Assembly (NCBI GenBank): GCA_035947875.1
Contig: DASZJQ010000258.1
Coordinates: 1 to 5,356, forward strand
Source: Bog-473 sp035947875
Lineage (GTDB): Bacteria > Actinomycetota > Acidimicrobiia > Acidimicrobiales > RAAP-2
Direction of reading: 5' to 3'
DNA: 5,356 nt
The notes beneath the pieces were generated by a model. That model was not told the origin of the DNA. It saw only the letters and a program-made list of their open reading frames with translations, and made no database searches. Made by a program: the position numbers and the translations under genes. Shown here one piece after another: positions 1-5,210 of this stretch; position 1 is the first letter of the stretch; every line of letters begins with the position of its first letter.

Positions 1-962
1 CCCACGATGAGCCCGGTGCCCCCGGCGCGCTTGTTGATCACCGCGGTCCGCACGGCCTGGGCCAGGTCGGTGTCGCCCTTGGAGTCGCCACCGGAGTTGA
101 TGAGGCTGATCCGACCGGCGTAACAGTTGACGACCTGCCAGCGGGTGAGGTCGATGGGGTGATCGGTGGTGAGCTCGTCGTAGACCAGCGGGTCCGTCCG
201 GCCGAAACCGATGACGTTGTAGCCGCCGTTGTTCTCGGGTTGCTTCTGCTTGATGATGTCGGCCTCGATCGTGACGCCCAAGTGGTTGGCCTGGCCGGTG
301 AGGTCGGCCGACACCTCGTAGTTCACGCCGTCCTTCTGGAAGGCCGAGTTCCGCATGTAGCACCACAGCACGGTGAACAGGCCCAGCCGGTGCGCCTCGG
401 CGAAGGCGGCCGACACTTCCTGCAGTTCGCGGTCGGCGTCGTCGGAGCCGAAGTAGATGGTGGCGCCCACGCCGACGGCTCCCAGGTCAGACGCCTGGCG
501 CACCGAGGCGAACATGATCTGGCTGTAGGTGTTCGGGAAGTGCAGGAACTGGTTGTGGTTGAGCTTGACGATGAAGGGGATCCGGTGCACGTAGCGGCGC
601 GACACCATGCCGAGCGTGCCCAAGGTCGTGGCCACCGCATTGCACTCGCCTGCCAGTGCCAGTTCCAGCAGGTTGGCCGGATCGAAGTAGGCGGGATTCT
701 TGGCGAAGCTGGCCGCACCCGAATGCTCGATGCCCTGATCGACCGGCAGAATGGAGAGATACCCCGTGCCTCCCAGCCGACCGTGGTTGTAGAGCGTGCC
801 CATGTTCCGCAGCACGCTCGGCGAACGGTCGCTGTCACTGAAGACCCGGCTGAGATAGTCGGGTCCGGGCAGGACGAGGCCTTCGGAGGGAAACGCCTTG
901 GCACTGTGCCCGAGCAGGGAATCTGCCTCGTCGCCCAGCAGGTCATGGAGGTTGGGGCTCAT
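1..962 (-). CDS. fbaB: Class I fructose-bisphosphate aldolase, DhnA/FbaB type (3' end outside window)
   Basis: This cytoplasmic enzyme reversibly splits fructose 1,6-bisphosphate into glyceraldehyde 3-phosphate and dihydroxyacetone phosphate in glycolysis and gluconeogenesis. The translation follows my memory of E. coli FbaB almost without gaps: an N-terminal DLLGDEADSLLGH segment, LRNMGTLYNHGRLGGTGYLS (52-70), the substrate-pocket stretch ILPVDQGIEHS (71-81), RIPFIVKLNHN (127-137), GATIYFGS (166-173), VSADLTGQANHL (217-228), EADIIKQK (233-240) and NKRAGG (310-315). By analogy with DhnA aldolases, K238 is the likely Schiff-base lysine and D75 a pocket residue. The family is about 350 residues, so roughly 30 C-terminal residues are missing at the left edge. 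The start is well fixed: an in-frame TAG lies at 974-972, with no other start codon in between. A GGAGG sequence is only one base from the ATG, too close to serve as a ribosome site, so the message may be leaderless. The gene diverges from the L,D-transpeptidase. Confidence 0.96.
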   Translation of the reverse strand, partial: MSPNLHDLLGDEADSLLGHSAKAFPSEGLVLPGPDYLSRVFSDSDRSPSVLRNMGTLYNHGRLGGTGYLSILPVDQGIEHSGAASFAKNPAYFDPANLLELALAGECNAVATTLGTLGMVSRRYVHRIPFIVKLNHNQFLHFPNTYSQIMFASVRQASDLGAVGVGATIYFGSDDADRELQEVSAAFAEAHRLGLFTVLWCYMRNSAFQKDGVNYEVSADLTGQANHLGVTIEADIIKQKQPENNGGYNVIGFGRTDPLVYDELTTDHPIDLTRWQVVNCYAGRISLINSGGDSKGDTDLAQAVRTAVINKRAGGTGLIV

Positions 963-968
963 GCCTCC

Positions 969-974
969 AGCCTA
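969..974 (-). promoter_or_regulatory. Putative -10 box of a leaderless fbaB transcript
   Basis: The minus strand reads TAGGCT, then six bases (GGAGGC), then the fbaB ATG. TAGGCT fits the actinobacterial -10 pattern TANNNT. Transcription starting about seven bases downstream of the hexamer would begin on the A of the start codon. I see no convincing TTGACA-like -35. The same geometry occurs before the gene starting at 4230, which raises confidence. The assignment is inferred from spacing alone. Confidence 0.45.
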
Positions 975-1013
975 ACTGAGCCACTGCGGCCGCTCCCGAG
1001 ACAGGCTGCCCCG

Positions 1014-1078
1014 ACGTTGCGCCGAGCGGTGCGCCAGCGGTGTGCCGGGGGTGCGCCGGCGATGCGCCCCACGTTGCG
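1014..1078. repeat. Degenerate 11-bp tandem array flanked by ACGTTGCG direct repeats
   Basis: Three consecutive 11-bp units lie at 1029-1039 (GTGCGCCAGCG), 1040-1050 (GTGTGCCGGGG) and 1051-1061 (GTGCGCCGGCG). A related unit follows at 1062-1070 (ATGCGCCCC) and a looser one precedes at 1017-1028. The block is bracketed by identical octamers ACGTTGCG at 1014-1021 and 1071-1078. The period is close to one helical turn, so repeated sites would face the same side of the DNA. The array lies about 50-115 bases upstream of the fbaB start and 175-240 bases upstream of the transpeptidase start. An iterated regulator-binding site is possible, but GC-rich sequence drift is the alternative. Confidence 0.4.
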
Positions 1079-1101
1079 GGTCGCGGCCCGGGCGGCGCCG
1101 G

Positions 1102-1115
1102 CACTGCCTACAGTG
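1102..1115. repeat. Short inverted repeat CACTG-N4-CAGTG in the divergent intergenic region
   Basis: Perfect 5-bp arms (CACTG at 1102-1106 and CAGTG at 1111-1115) flank the spacer CCTA. This small dyad lies between the divergent aldolase and transpeptidase genes, where an operator would be expected. Within it, TACAGT (1109-1114) fits a TANNNT -10 pattern on the plus strand, but there is no matching -35. Arms this short arise often by chance, so an operator role is a weak inference. Confidence 0.2.
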
Positions 1116-1197
1116 AAATCCGAGGAGTTGGGGTATTTGTTCAGGGGAACCGCCCGGTAGGGCCACCGGACCATCCGGCGTGACCCGGGTCCGCGTC

Positions 1198-1239
1198 GCA
1201 GCACCATGAGTCGCACCACAATGGGCGCAGCACAATGAG
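1198..1239 (+). repeat. Three near-tandem 13-bp GCAGCACAATGAG-like repeats before the transpeptidase start
   Basis: The copies are GCAGCACCATGAG (1198-1210), GCACCACAATGGG (1213-1225) and GCAGCACAATGAG (1227-1239). The first and third match at 12 of 13 positions, and the middle copy differs from the third at two. Each copy contains an ATG, and the last ends 12 bases before the transpeptidase start codon. The block therefore lies in the probable leader or promoter-proximal DNA of that gene. It may be a cluster of operator sites or the product of small local duplication. The repeats are seen directly; the role is unknown. Confidence 0.45.
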
Positions 1240-1264
1240 AAGAGCGACAGCATGCAGGTACTAG
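1206..1264 (+). other. Possible pair of overlapping upstream micro-ORFs in the transpeptidase leader
   Basis: An ATG at 1206 opens a ten-codon frame (MSRTTMGAAQ) ending at TGA 1236-1238. That stop overlaps an ATG at 1235 through ATGA. The second frame (MRRATACRY) runs to TAG at 1262-1264, past the transpeptidase start at 1252. The layout resembles translational coupling or a leader-peptide arrangement. Neither ATG has a clear Shine-Dalgarno sequence, and the ATGs come from the short repeats, so this may be coincidence. Confidence 0.18.
1237..1244 (+). promoter_or_regulatory. Weak ribosome binding site for the L,D-transpeptidase
   Basis: The purine-rich GAGAAGAG lies seven bases before the ATG at 1252 and is the only Shine-Dalgarno-like sequence nearby. 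It supports this start: the frame has a TGA at 1207-1209 and no ATG or GTG between that stop and 1252. The match to AGGAGG is imperfect, so initiation may be modest. Confidence 0.4.
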
Positions 1265-2442
1265 AAGCCAGGGGCAAGCCCGATCACCGGGGGCGTCGCA
1301 TCGCTCTCGCGGTGATCGGCGTGGTGGTCCTGGTGGCGGTGGTGGGCGGTGTGGCGTACGCGTTCGGCAAGAAGACCGCGCCCACCTCGCCATCGAAACA
1401 ATCGAATTCAACGTCGGGCACTCCGAGAGCCCAGTCCGCACGCGATGTCCCGCAGCTGGCGGTCACCGCTTCCACGCCGGCCGCCGGTGCGACGAATGTG
1501 GCCTCGAACGCCCCCATCACCGTGAAGTTCTCCAAGCCGATCTCACTCGGCGCGACGTTGCCCACGCTGGCCCCGCCCGTCTCGGGCACCTGGACCCAAC
1601 CCACCCCGACCACACTCCAATACAACTTGAGCGCTCCGCTGATCCCCTTGACCAACGAGATTCTGACCGTGCCGAGCGGGACCGCCGGCCTCCGCGGTCG
1701 CAACGGCAGCGCGTTGTCGCAGCCCATGTCGATTGCCTTCAAGGTGGCTGACGGCAGCACCCAGCGGCTTCAGGAGCTTTTGGCTGGGCTCAACTACATG
1801 CCCCTCTCCTTCACCCCAACCGGGCCTGCGCCGGCGGCACAGGACATGACTCAACCCCAAGCCGGATCTTTCGCCTGGCGCTGGCCCAACCTCCCCCTCG
1901 ACTCGTCCTCAACGTGGGCGCCAGGTAGCGAGGACATCATCACCAGGGCGGCCGTGGAGTCGTTCCAGAGTCAGAACGGGCTGACGGTGGACGGGTTAGC
2001 CGGACCGGCGGTGTGGACCACCCTGCTGAACGACGTGACCGCACAGAAGGCGGATCCCACGCCCTACGTCTACGTGCTGGTCTCGAAGAACCTGCCGGAG
2101 ACCCTGACGCTCTACAACAACGGGGCGGCCCAGTACTCCAACATCCCGGTCAACACCGGCCTTCCGGGGGCGGACACGGTCGATGGGACCTATCCGGTGT
2201 TCGAGCACGTGACGGCATCGAGGATGGCGGGCACCAACCCGGACGGGTCCACATACGACGACCCCGCTGTCCCCTGGGCCAGCTTCTTCAACGGCGGCGA
2301 CGCACTGCACGGCATGCCGCGGGCCACCTACGGCTCACCGCAGAGCAACGGTTGCGTCGAGATGAGCGTCGCCGATGCCCAGATGCTCTGGCCCCTCACG
2401 CCCGTGGGGACGCTGGTCACCGTGATAGGCCCGGCCTCGTAG
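1252..2442 (+). CDS. Membrane-anchored L,D-transpeptidase (Ig-like, peptidoglycan-binding and YkuD domains)
   Basis: It probably forms 3-3 (or protein-to-wall) cross-links in peptidoglycan outside the membrane, using a catalytic cysteine. Order in the 396 residues: short basic cytoplasmic end (1-16); one transmembrane helix (about 17-38); Ser/Thr/Pro-rich linker (42-65); Ig-like domain of the Big_5 kind (about 66-166, starting around STPAAGATNVASNAPITVKF); peptidoglycan-binding domain in two parts, LQELLAGLNYMPL (173-185) and AVESFQSQNGLTVDGLAGP (234-252), split by a Trp/Pro-rich insertion; YkuD domain (about 272-393). The active-site stretch has H353 and C368 in SNGCVEM, where many family members read SHGC; SNGC is, to my memory, normal for this actinobacterial subgroup. 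The anchor lacks a lipobox or evident cleavage site, so the protein is likely held in the membrane with its domains outside. It converges on the TPR gene and is probably monocistronic. Confidence 0.93.
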   Translation: MQVLEARGKPDHRGRRIALAVIGVVVLVAVVGGVAYAFGKKTAPTSPSKQSNSTSGTPRAQSARDVPQLAVTASTPAAGATNVASNAPITVKFSKPISLGATLPTLAPPVSGTWTQPTPTTLQYNLSAPLIPLTNEILTVPSGTAGLRGRNGSALSQPMSIAFKVADGSTQRLQELLAGLNYMPLSFTPTGPAPAAQDMTQPQAGSFAWRWPNLPLDSSSTWAPGSEDIITRAAVESFQSQNGLTVDGLAGPAVWTTLLNDVTAQKADPTPYVYVLVSKNLPETLTLYNNGAAQYSNIPVNTGLPGADTVDGTYPVFEHVTASRMAGTNPDGSTYDDPAVPWASFFNGGDALHGMPRATYGSPQSNGCVEMSVADAQMLWPLTPVGTLVTVIGPAS

Positions 2443-2488
2443 CGCTCGAGTCCAGGGGGCCGGGGACGGTGCTGCGTGGGCGACCGCG

Positions 2489-2518
2489 GCGAGTCGGGGG
2501 CCACAGCGAGTCGGGGGC
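2489..2518. repeat. 13-bp direct repeat between convergent stop codons
   Basis: GCGAGTCGGGGGC occurs at 2489-2501 and again at 2506-2518, a 17-base period, in the 75-base gap between the transpeptidase and the TPR gene. The second copy runs into the TPR stop codon (TAG, 2520-2518). Each copy is followed by C-C-A or C-T-A, so the similarity extends slightly further. I find no clear hairpin with a T tract here, so the terminators of the two convergent genes are not identified. A replication-slippage duplication is the simplest origin. Confidence 0.6.
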
Positions 2519-4230
2519 TACTGAGCTTGGACGGCCTTCGGCTTCGAGCGGGGACGGCTCCGGGGCTTGCGTTCTGCTCCCAGTCCGGCAAGCCGGTCGA
2601 CCACGTCGTAGGCCTCGCGGTCGACCTTGAGCACCCGCTCGAACATCTCACGTGCCCGGGGCACGTCACCGGCTCGTTCGTAGAGGTCACCGAGGAGGTA
2701 CCACTGGCGCACATGGCGGTTGGAGGGATTGCGCAACGCCTTCGAGGCCCCGGCGGTGGCCAGCATCGAGATCGCTCCCTGAAGATCGCCAGTGTCGGCC
2801 AGCGAGGCGGCCGCCACGATCCGGCCCTCGGCGAGGACGTCGGGCTCCGGGGAGCTCTGCCGGAGCTGGGTCCACAGGTCGGCCACCTTCTTCGGCTTGC
2901 CCAGTGCCCGCTGGCAGTCCATCAGAACCGGAAGGTGCTCCGATGAATCCGACAGTGCCGCATGGGCCTGCAGGTGGCGCATGGCCTCCCGCCACTTCCC
3001 GGCTCTATACGCGGCCAGGCCGGCCAGCTCGCGCACGGCGGCCACGCTCGGGCATTCCTCGGCGACGGCTTTGATGGCTCGCGACGAATCTTGGTACCGG
3101 CCGCGCTCAAAAGCTCCATAGGCCGATTCCGCCTTCTCGACCAAGCGCTCCTTGTGGAGGGCGGTGGCCATGTTGGCGGCATTGCGGATTTCCGCCGCGA
3201 TCTCGGGCGGTAGCGCTTTGCGCGACGCCCGGGTGGAGACGGCGGTCGTACTGGCGCTCGAGCTGCCCGTTGATCTCCGGCCAGTGCCGGCCGCCCGCTT
3301 AGCGCCGCCCCGGCCGCGTCCCCGGGGCGGCGTGTCCTCCCACTCGTCGGGTGAGCCGTCGACCCTGACCCAAGGCTCGGGGCGGGGAGGCTGGGCTGTC
3401 CGACGCCGTTCCTGGTCTTCGGAGAACCGGGCCGTCTGCTGCTCGCCGTCGTCGTTGCGCGCCGTGACCTCGCGGGCGCCCCGCCGGGCTACGTTGCCCC
3501 ACTTCTTGGCCCCTTCGGGCAGCGGATCGTCGTCATAGGGGCGGTAGAAGGGTTGGCGCGACTTCGGCCCGGCGTTCGGGGTGGGGGCTCGACGCCCGGG
3601 CGATGCGCCTGGGCGTCGTGGCGCACTGGAGGACCGGGACGACGATGCGCCCCGAGCATTCGACCCAGCCCCGTCCCGGTCGCCCCGGTAGGGCGGACGG
3701 CCACCACGAGCGGCTCCACTGTCACGGCTGGCTGCGCCTGGGCGGGCGGGTCGAGTGGCGCCGCCGGCTCGCCGGGGACCATCAGTACGAGAGGGACGGT
3801 CCGAGGAGTAGGTGGACCCCTCGCGCCTCGGAGGGCGGCCCGAGCTTGAGGAGGAGCGTGGTGGCCGCCCCGTCCCCGTCCGATCCCCGGAACCGGTCCT
3901 GCTGCCGGTTGACCCGCGAGGATTTCGGGTACCCGTGCTCGATCGTCGAGATCGAGCGCCGGACTTCAGTTCCTCCTCTTCGTCCCGCCTGGATGCCCCG
4001 GCCCGAGAGGGACGACGAGTACCGCTGCTGTCGCTGCGACTGGGTCGACCCGTCGGTGCGCCCGAGCGTCCGGATGAGCCGGCACCCGTGCCTCGTGGCC
4101 GTCCACTCGACGCACGTCCACCTCCAGGTCGACCCTTTGGCGCCCCCGGCCTGGGCTTTCCCGCACCACCACTGGTCTTCGATCGCGCCGACGGGGCGCG
4201 ACGATCAGGCCGGGAGGAATCAGCAGGCAT
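2518..4230 (-). CDS. Arg/Gly/Ser/Pro-rich disordered protein with C-terminal TPR-like domain
   Basis: I do not recognise a named family. The 570-residue product has two halves. Residues 1-338 are low-complexity and strongly basic, with many RP, RG, GRPxR and Ser-run elements (for example GRPPRSSSSSGRPPRREG at 121-138), an acidic DEEEEL spot (83-88), and two less biased islands at 226-256 and 283-299. Residues about 339-552 look like helix pairs of tetratricopeptide type, such as AYGAFERGRYQDSSRAIKAV (370-389), LAGLAAYRAGKWREAMRHLQ (402-421) and WYLLGDLYERAGDVPRAREM (510-529). A basic tail follows (553-570). No signal peptide or membrane helix is visible, so it is probably cytoplasmic. TPR domains bind proteins, and RG-rich tails often bind nucleic acid; an RNA- or ribosome-linked scaffold is therefore a guess. 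An in-frame stop at 4293-4291 and no upstream start codon fix the ATG. It stands alone, divergent from the small membrane protein gene. Confidence 0.85.
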   Translation of the reverse strand: MPADSSRPDRRAPSARSKTSGGAGKPRPGAPKGRPGGGRASSGRPRGTGAGSSGRSGAPTGRPSRSDSSGTRRPSRAGASRRDEEEELKSGARSRRSSTGTRNPRGSTGSRTGSGDRTGTGRPPRSSSSSGRPPRREGSTYSSDRPSRTDGPRRAGGATRPARPGAASRDSGAARGGRPPYRGDRDGAGSNARGASSSRSSSAPRRPGASPGRRAPTPNAGPKSRQPFYRPYDDDPLPEGAKKWGNVARRGAREVTARNDDGEQQTARFSEDQERRRTAQPPRPEPWVRVDGSPDEWEDTPPRGRGRGGAKRAAGTGRRSTGSSSASTTAVSTRASRKALPPEIAAEIRNAANMATALHKERLVEKAESAYGAFERGRYQDSSRAIKAVAEECPSVAAVRELAGLAAYRAGKWREAMRHLQAHAALSDSSEHLPVLMDCQRALGKPKKVADLWTQLRQSSPEPDVLAEGRIVAAASLADTGDLQGAISMLATAGASKALRNPSNRHVRQWYLLGDLYERAGDVPRAREMFERVLKVDREAYDVVDRLAGLGAERKPRSRPRSKPKAVQAQ

Positions 4231-4236
4231 GGGGAG

Positions 4237-4242
4237 AGCATA
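4237..4242 (-). promoter_or_regulatory. Putative -10 box of a leaderless TPR-protein transcript
   Basis: On the minus strand TATGCT is followed by six pyrimidine bases (CTCCCC) and then the ATG at 4230. TATGCT matches TATAAT at four of six positions and fits TANNNT. A start site seven bases downstream would fall on the A of the ATG. The leader contains no Shine-Dalgarno sequence at all, which favours leaderless translation. Upstream lies GGAACTT, resembling an ECF-type -35 but without its matching -10, so I draw nothing from it. Confidence 0.5.
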
Positions 4243-4376
4243 GGCGTGCGCGTGTCCGGAAAGTTCCCGTTCACCGGGCTTCTCGCCCCTTCAATTGATG
4301 CCCGAACCTATCCCCCACCAAGACTGTTCATCGGGGCTGAATCGTCCCGTCATGCCTGAATGTGTCCAGCTCGCGG

Positions 4377-4382
4377 CATAAG
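4377..4382 (+). promoter_or_regulatory. Weak -10-like box before the small membrane protein gene
   Basis: CATAAG, matching TATAAT at four of six positions, lies seven bases before the ATG at 4390. If used, it would give a leaderless or nearly leaderless message starting there and would favour 4390 over the other candidate starts. It lacks the initial T of the actinobacterial consensus and no -35 is evident, so support is slight. Confidence 0.22.
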
Positions 4383-4389
4383 CGGCAGT

Positions 4390-4932
4390 ATGTCTGGCAT
4401 GCCCCGTGATCCACGCCGAGAGGAGATGGTTCGCCAGTTGCGTCTTCATCTTCCACGGATCCTCGTGCTCTTCGGGATCGGCCTCTTCGTCGTCGGGATC
4501 GTCGCCACCATCGCGTTTGTGGCCGGCGACTCGAGCTGTAACGCAGCGACCAATCCGAACGTCCTCAATGGGGGGCAAGTCACCGGCGCTCCTGTTAGTG
4601 GTTCGTTCTGCGGGCATGCACACGGGTTCTTGACCATCAGCTACCTGATCCTGATCGTCGGGGCGATTCTGATCGGGATCGGCGCCATGATCCTGCCCAC
4701 CCTGCGGGCCCGGGATGCCCGGGTGGCCCGTGAGCGGGCAGCCGTCGCCGCCACTCTTGCTGAGTCTCCGGCTCCTGCTGCAGCTGAAGGGGCTGCTGCC
4801 GACGAAAGTGGTGCTGACGAGGCAGCAGTAGCGGGCGCCGCCATGACCACCCCGCCGGCTTCTCCCGGGCCCGACTCCGAGACGCAACCGGAGTCCGAGA
4901 CACCGCAGTCCGAATCAGCGAATCCGTCCTAG
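4390..4932 (+). CDS. Small two-helix membrane protein with Cys-pair external loop and acidic tail (unknown)
   Basis: I do not recognise the family. From the chosen start the product is 180 residues. A basic N-terminus (PRDPRREEMVRQLRLHLPR) precedes a helix ILVLFGIGLFVVGIVATIAF. A loop of about 33 residues follows with two cysteines 24 apart (in SSCNAAT and SGSFCGHAHG), then a second helix LTISYLILIVGAILIGIGAM. Next is a basic stretch RARDARVARER and an Ala-rich tail ending in a Ser/Glu/Pro-rich segment. Positive charges on both outer flanks place both ends in the cytoplasm and the cysteine loop outside, where a disulfide is plausible. The start is uncertain: ATGs in this frame lie at 4360, 4390, 4399 and 4426. 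The last has AGGAG directly against it, too close to work normally. A hairpin terminator begins 16 bases after the stop codon, so the gene is probably a single unit. It faces the rRNA operon head-on. Confidence 0.72.
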   Translation: MSGMPRDPRREEMVRQLRLHLPRILVLFGIGLFVVGIVATIAFVAGDSSCNAATNPNVLNGGQVTGAPVSGSFCGHAHGFLTISYLILIVGAILIGIGAMILPTLRARDARVARERAAVAATLAESPAPAAAEGAAADESGADEAAVAGAAMTTPPASPGPDSETQPESETPQSESANPS

Positions 4933-4947
4933 GACCCTTGAACGACA

Positions 4948-4979
4948 AAATCCCCCCCGAGCGAACTCGAGGGGGATTT
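4948..4979. terminator. Bidirectional terminator between the membrane protein gene and the rRNA operon
   Basis: Two 14-base arms (4948-4961 and 4966-4979) pair with a single mismatch around a CGAA loop. A/T base pairs (AAAT with ATTT) sit at the foot and a C/G-rich core above. On the minus strand, reading out of 5S rRNA, the stem ends in TTTT followed by GTCG, a good intrinsic-terminator shape beginning about 12 bases after the 5S end. On the plus strand it follows the membrane protein stop codon by 16 bases and ends in ATTTCATCATT, a poorer T tract. It probably serves mainly the rRNA operon and secondarily the facing gene. Confidence 0.85.
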
Positions 4980-4991
4980 CATCATTAGAAA

Positions 4992-5109
4992 TCCCGGCGG
5001 CGACCTACTCTCCCAGGGGGCCTCCCCCCAAGTACCATCGGCGCGGGCGGGCTTAACTGCCGTGTTCGGAATGGGAACGGGTGTTTCCCCGCCGCCATGG
5101 CCACCGGAA
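4992..5109 (-). rRNA. rrf: 5S ribosomal RNA
   Basis: The minus strand carries the diagnostic 5S core: GCGGGGAAACACCCGTTCCC, ATTCCGAACACGGCAGTTAA and GCGCCGATGGTACT, then TGGGAGAGTAGGTCGCCGCC near the 3' end. The ends pair as helix I (CCGGTGGC with GCCGCCGG, one G-U pair), which sets the boundaries to within two or three bases and gives about 118 nt, the usual length. It forms part of the large-subunit central protuberance. It is the last gene of the operon, about 100 bases after 23S, and a terminator hairpin follows. Confidence 0.97.
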
Positions 5110-5122
5110 ACCGTGCGCTCGA

Positions 5123-5158
5123 CCTGGTCTGCGGCGCACTGAAGCACGGCAGACCAGG
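5123..5158 (-). other. Stem-loop in the 23S-5S spacer, possible rRNA processing site
   Basis: Perfect 10-bp arms (CCTGGTCTGC and GCAGACCAGG on either strand) at 5123-5132 and 5149-5158 enclose a 16-base loop, in the roughly 100-base spacer between 23S and 5S. No T tract follows, so it is not an intrinsic terminator. A double-stranded stem here could be cut by RNase III or guide spacer processing during rRNA maturation. The structure is clear from the sequence; the processing role is inferred. Confidence 0.6.
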
Positions 5159-5210
5159 CCAGGGAGTCGCGTTACCGCAACCCCTGAGCGTTCCAAAGCG
5201 AGCACGAGCA

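Noticed and set aside
963..968. GGAGG as a Shine-Dalgarno sequence for the aldolase
   Set aside because: It ends one base before the ATG, too close for normal ribosome positioning, and the homology-supported start leaves no alternative codon. It is better read as part of the -10 to start-codon interval.
159..1160. Long plus-strand open frame opposite the aldolase
   Set aside because: The minus strand encodes an aldolase with near-continuous family similarity. The plus-strand translation is low-complexity Val/Gly/Arg/His-rich, as expected for a shadow frame in GC-rich DNA.
1137..1163. TTGTTC and TAGGGC as a promoter for the transpeptidase
   Set aside because: The spacing is 15 bases, the -35 is poor, and the -10 lacks the final T.
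2443..2517. Terminator between the convergent transpeptidase and TPR genes
   Set aside because: The gap is G-rich with a direct repeat, but I could find no convincing inverted repeat with a T tract in either direction.
2013..2630. Plus-strand frame overlapping the YkuD domain and running past its end
   Set aside because: It is an Arg/Gly-rich alternative frame of the transpeptidase, and the YkuD active-site sequence is in the other frame.
3603..4298. Plus-strand open frames opposite the Arg-rich part of the TPR gene (also 3812-4243)
   Set aside because: The minus frame continues without a stop into a recognisable TPR-like domain and has a plausible promoter. The plus frames show no domain, ribosome site or promoter and end without continuing into anything coherent.
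4291..4887. Minus-strand 198-codon frame opposite the small membrane protein gene
   Set aside because: It has no membrane helix or motif, while the plus frame has two clear hydrophobic helices with correct charge flanks and a terminator just after its stop.
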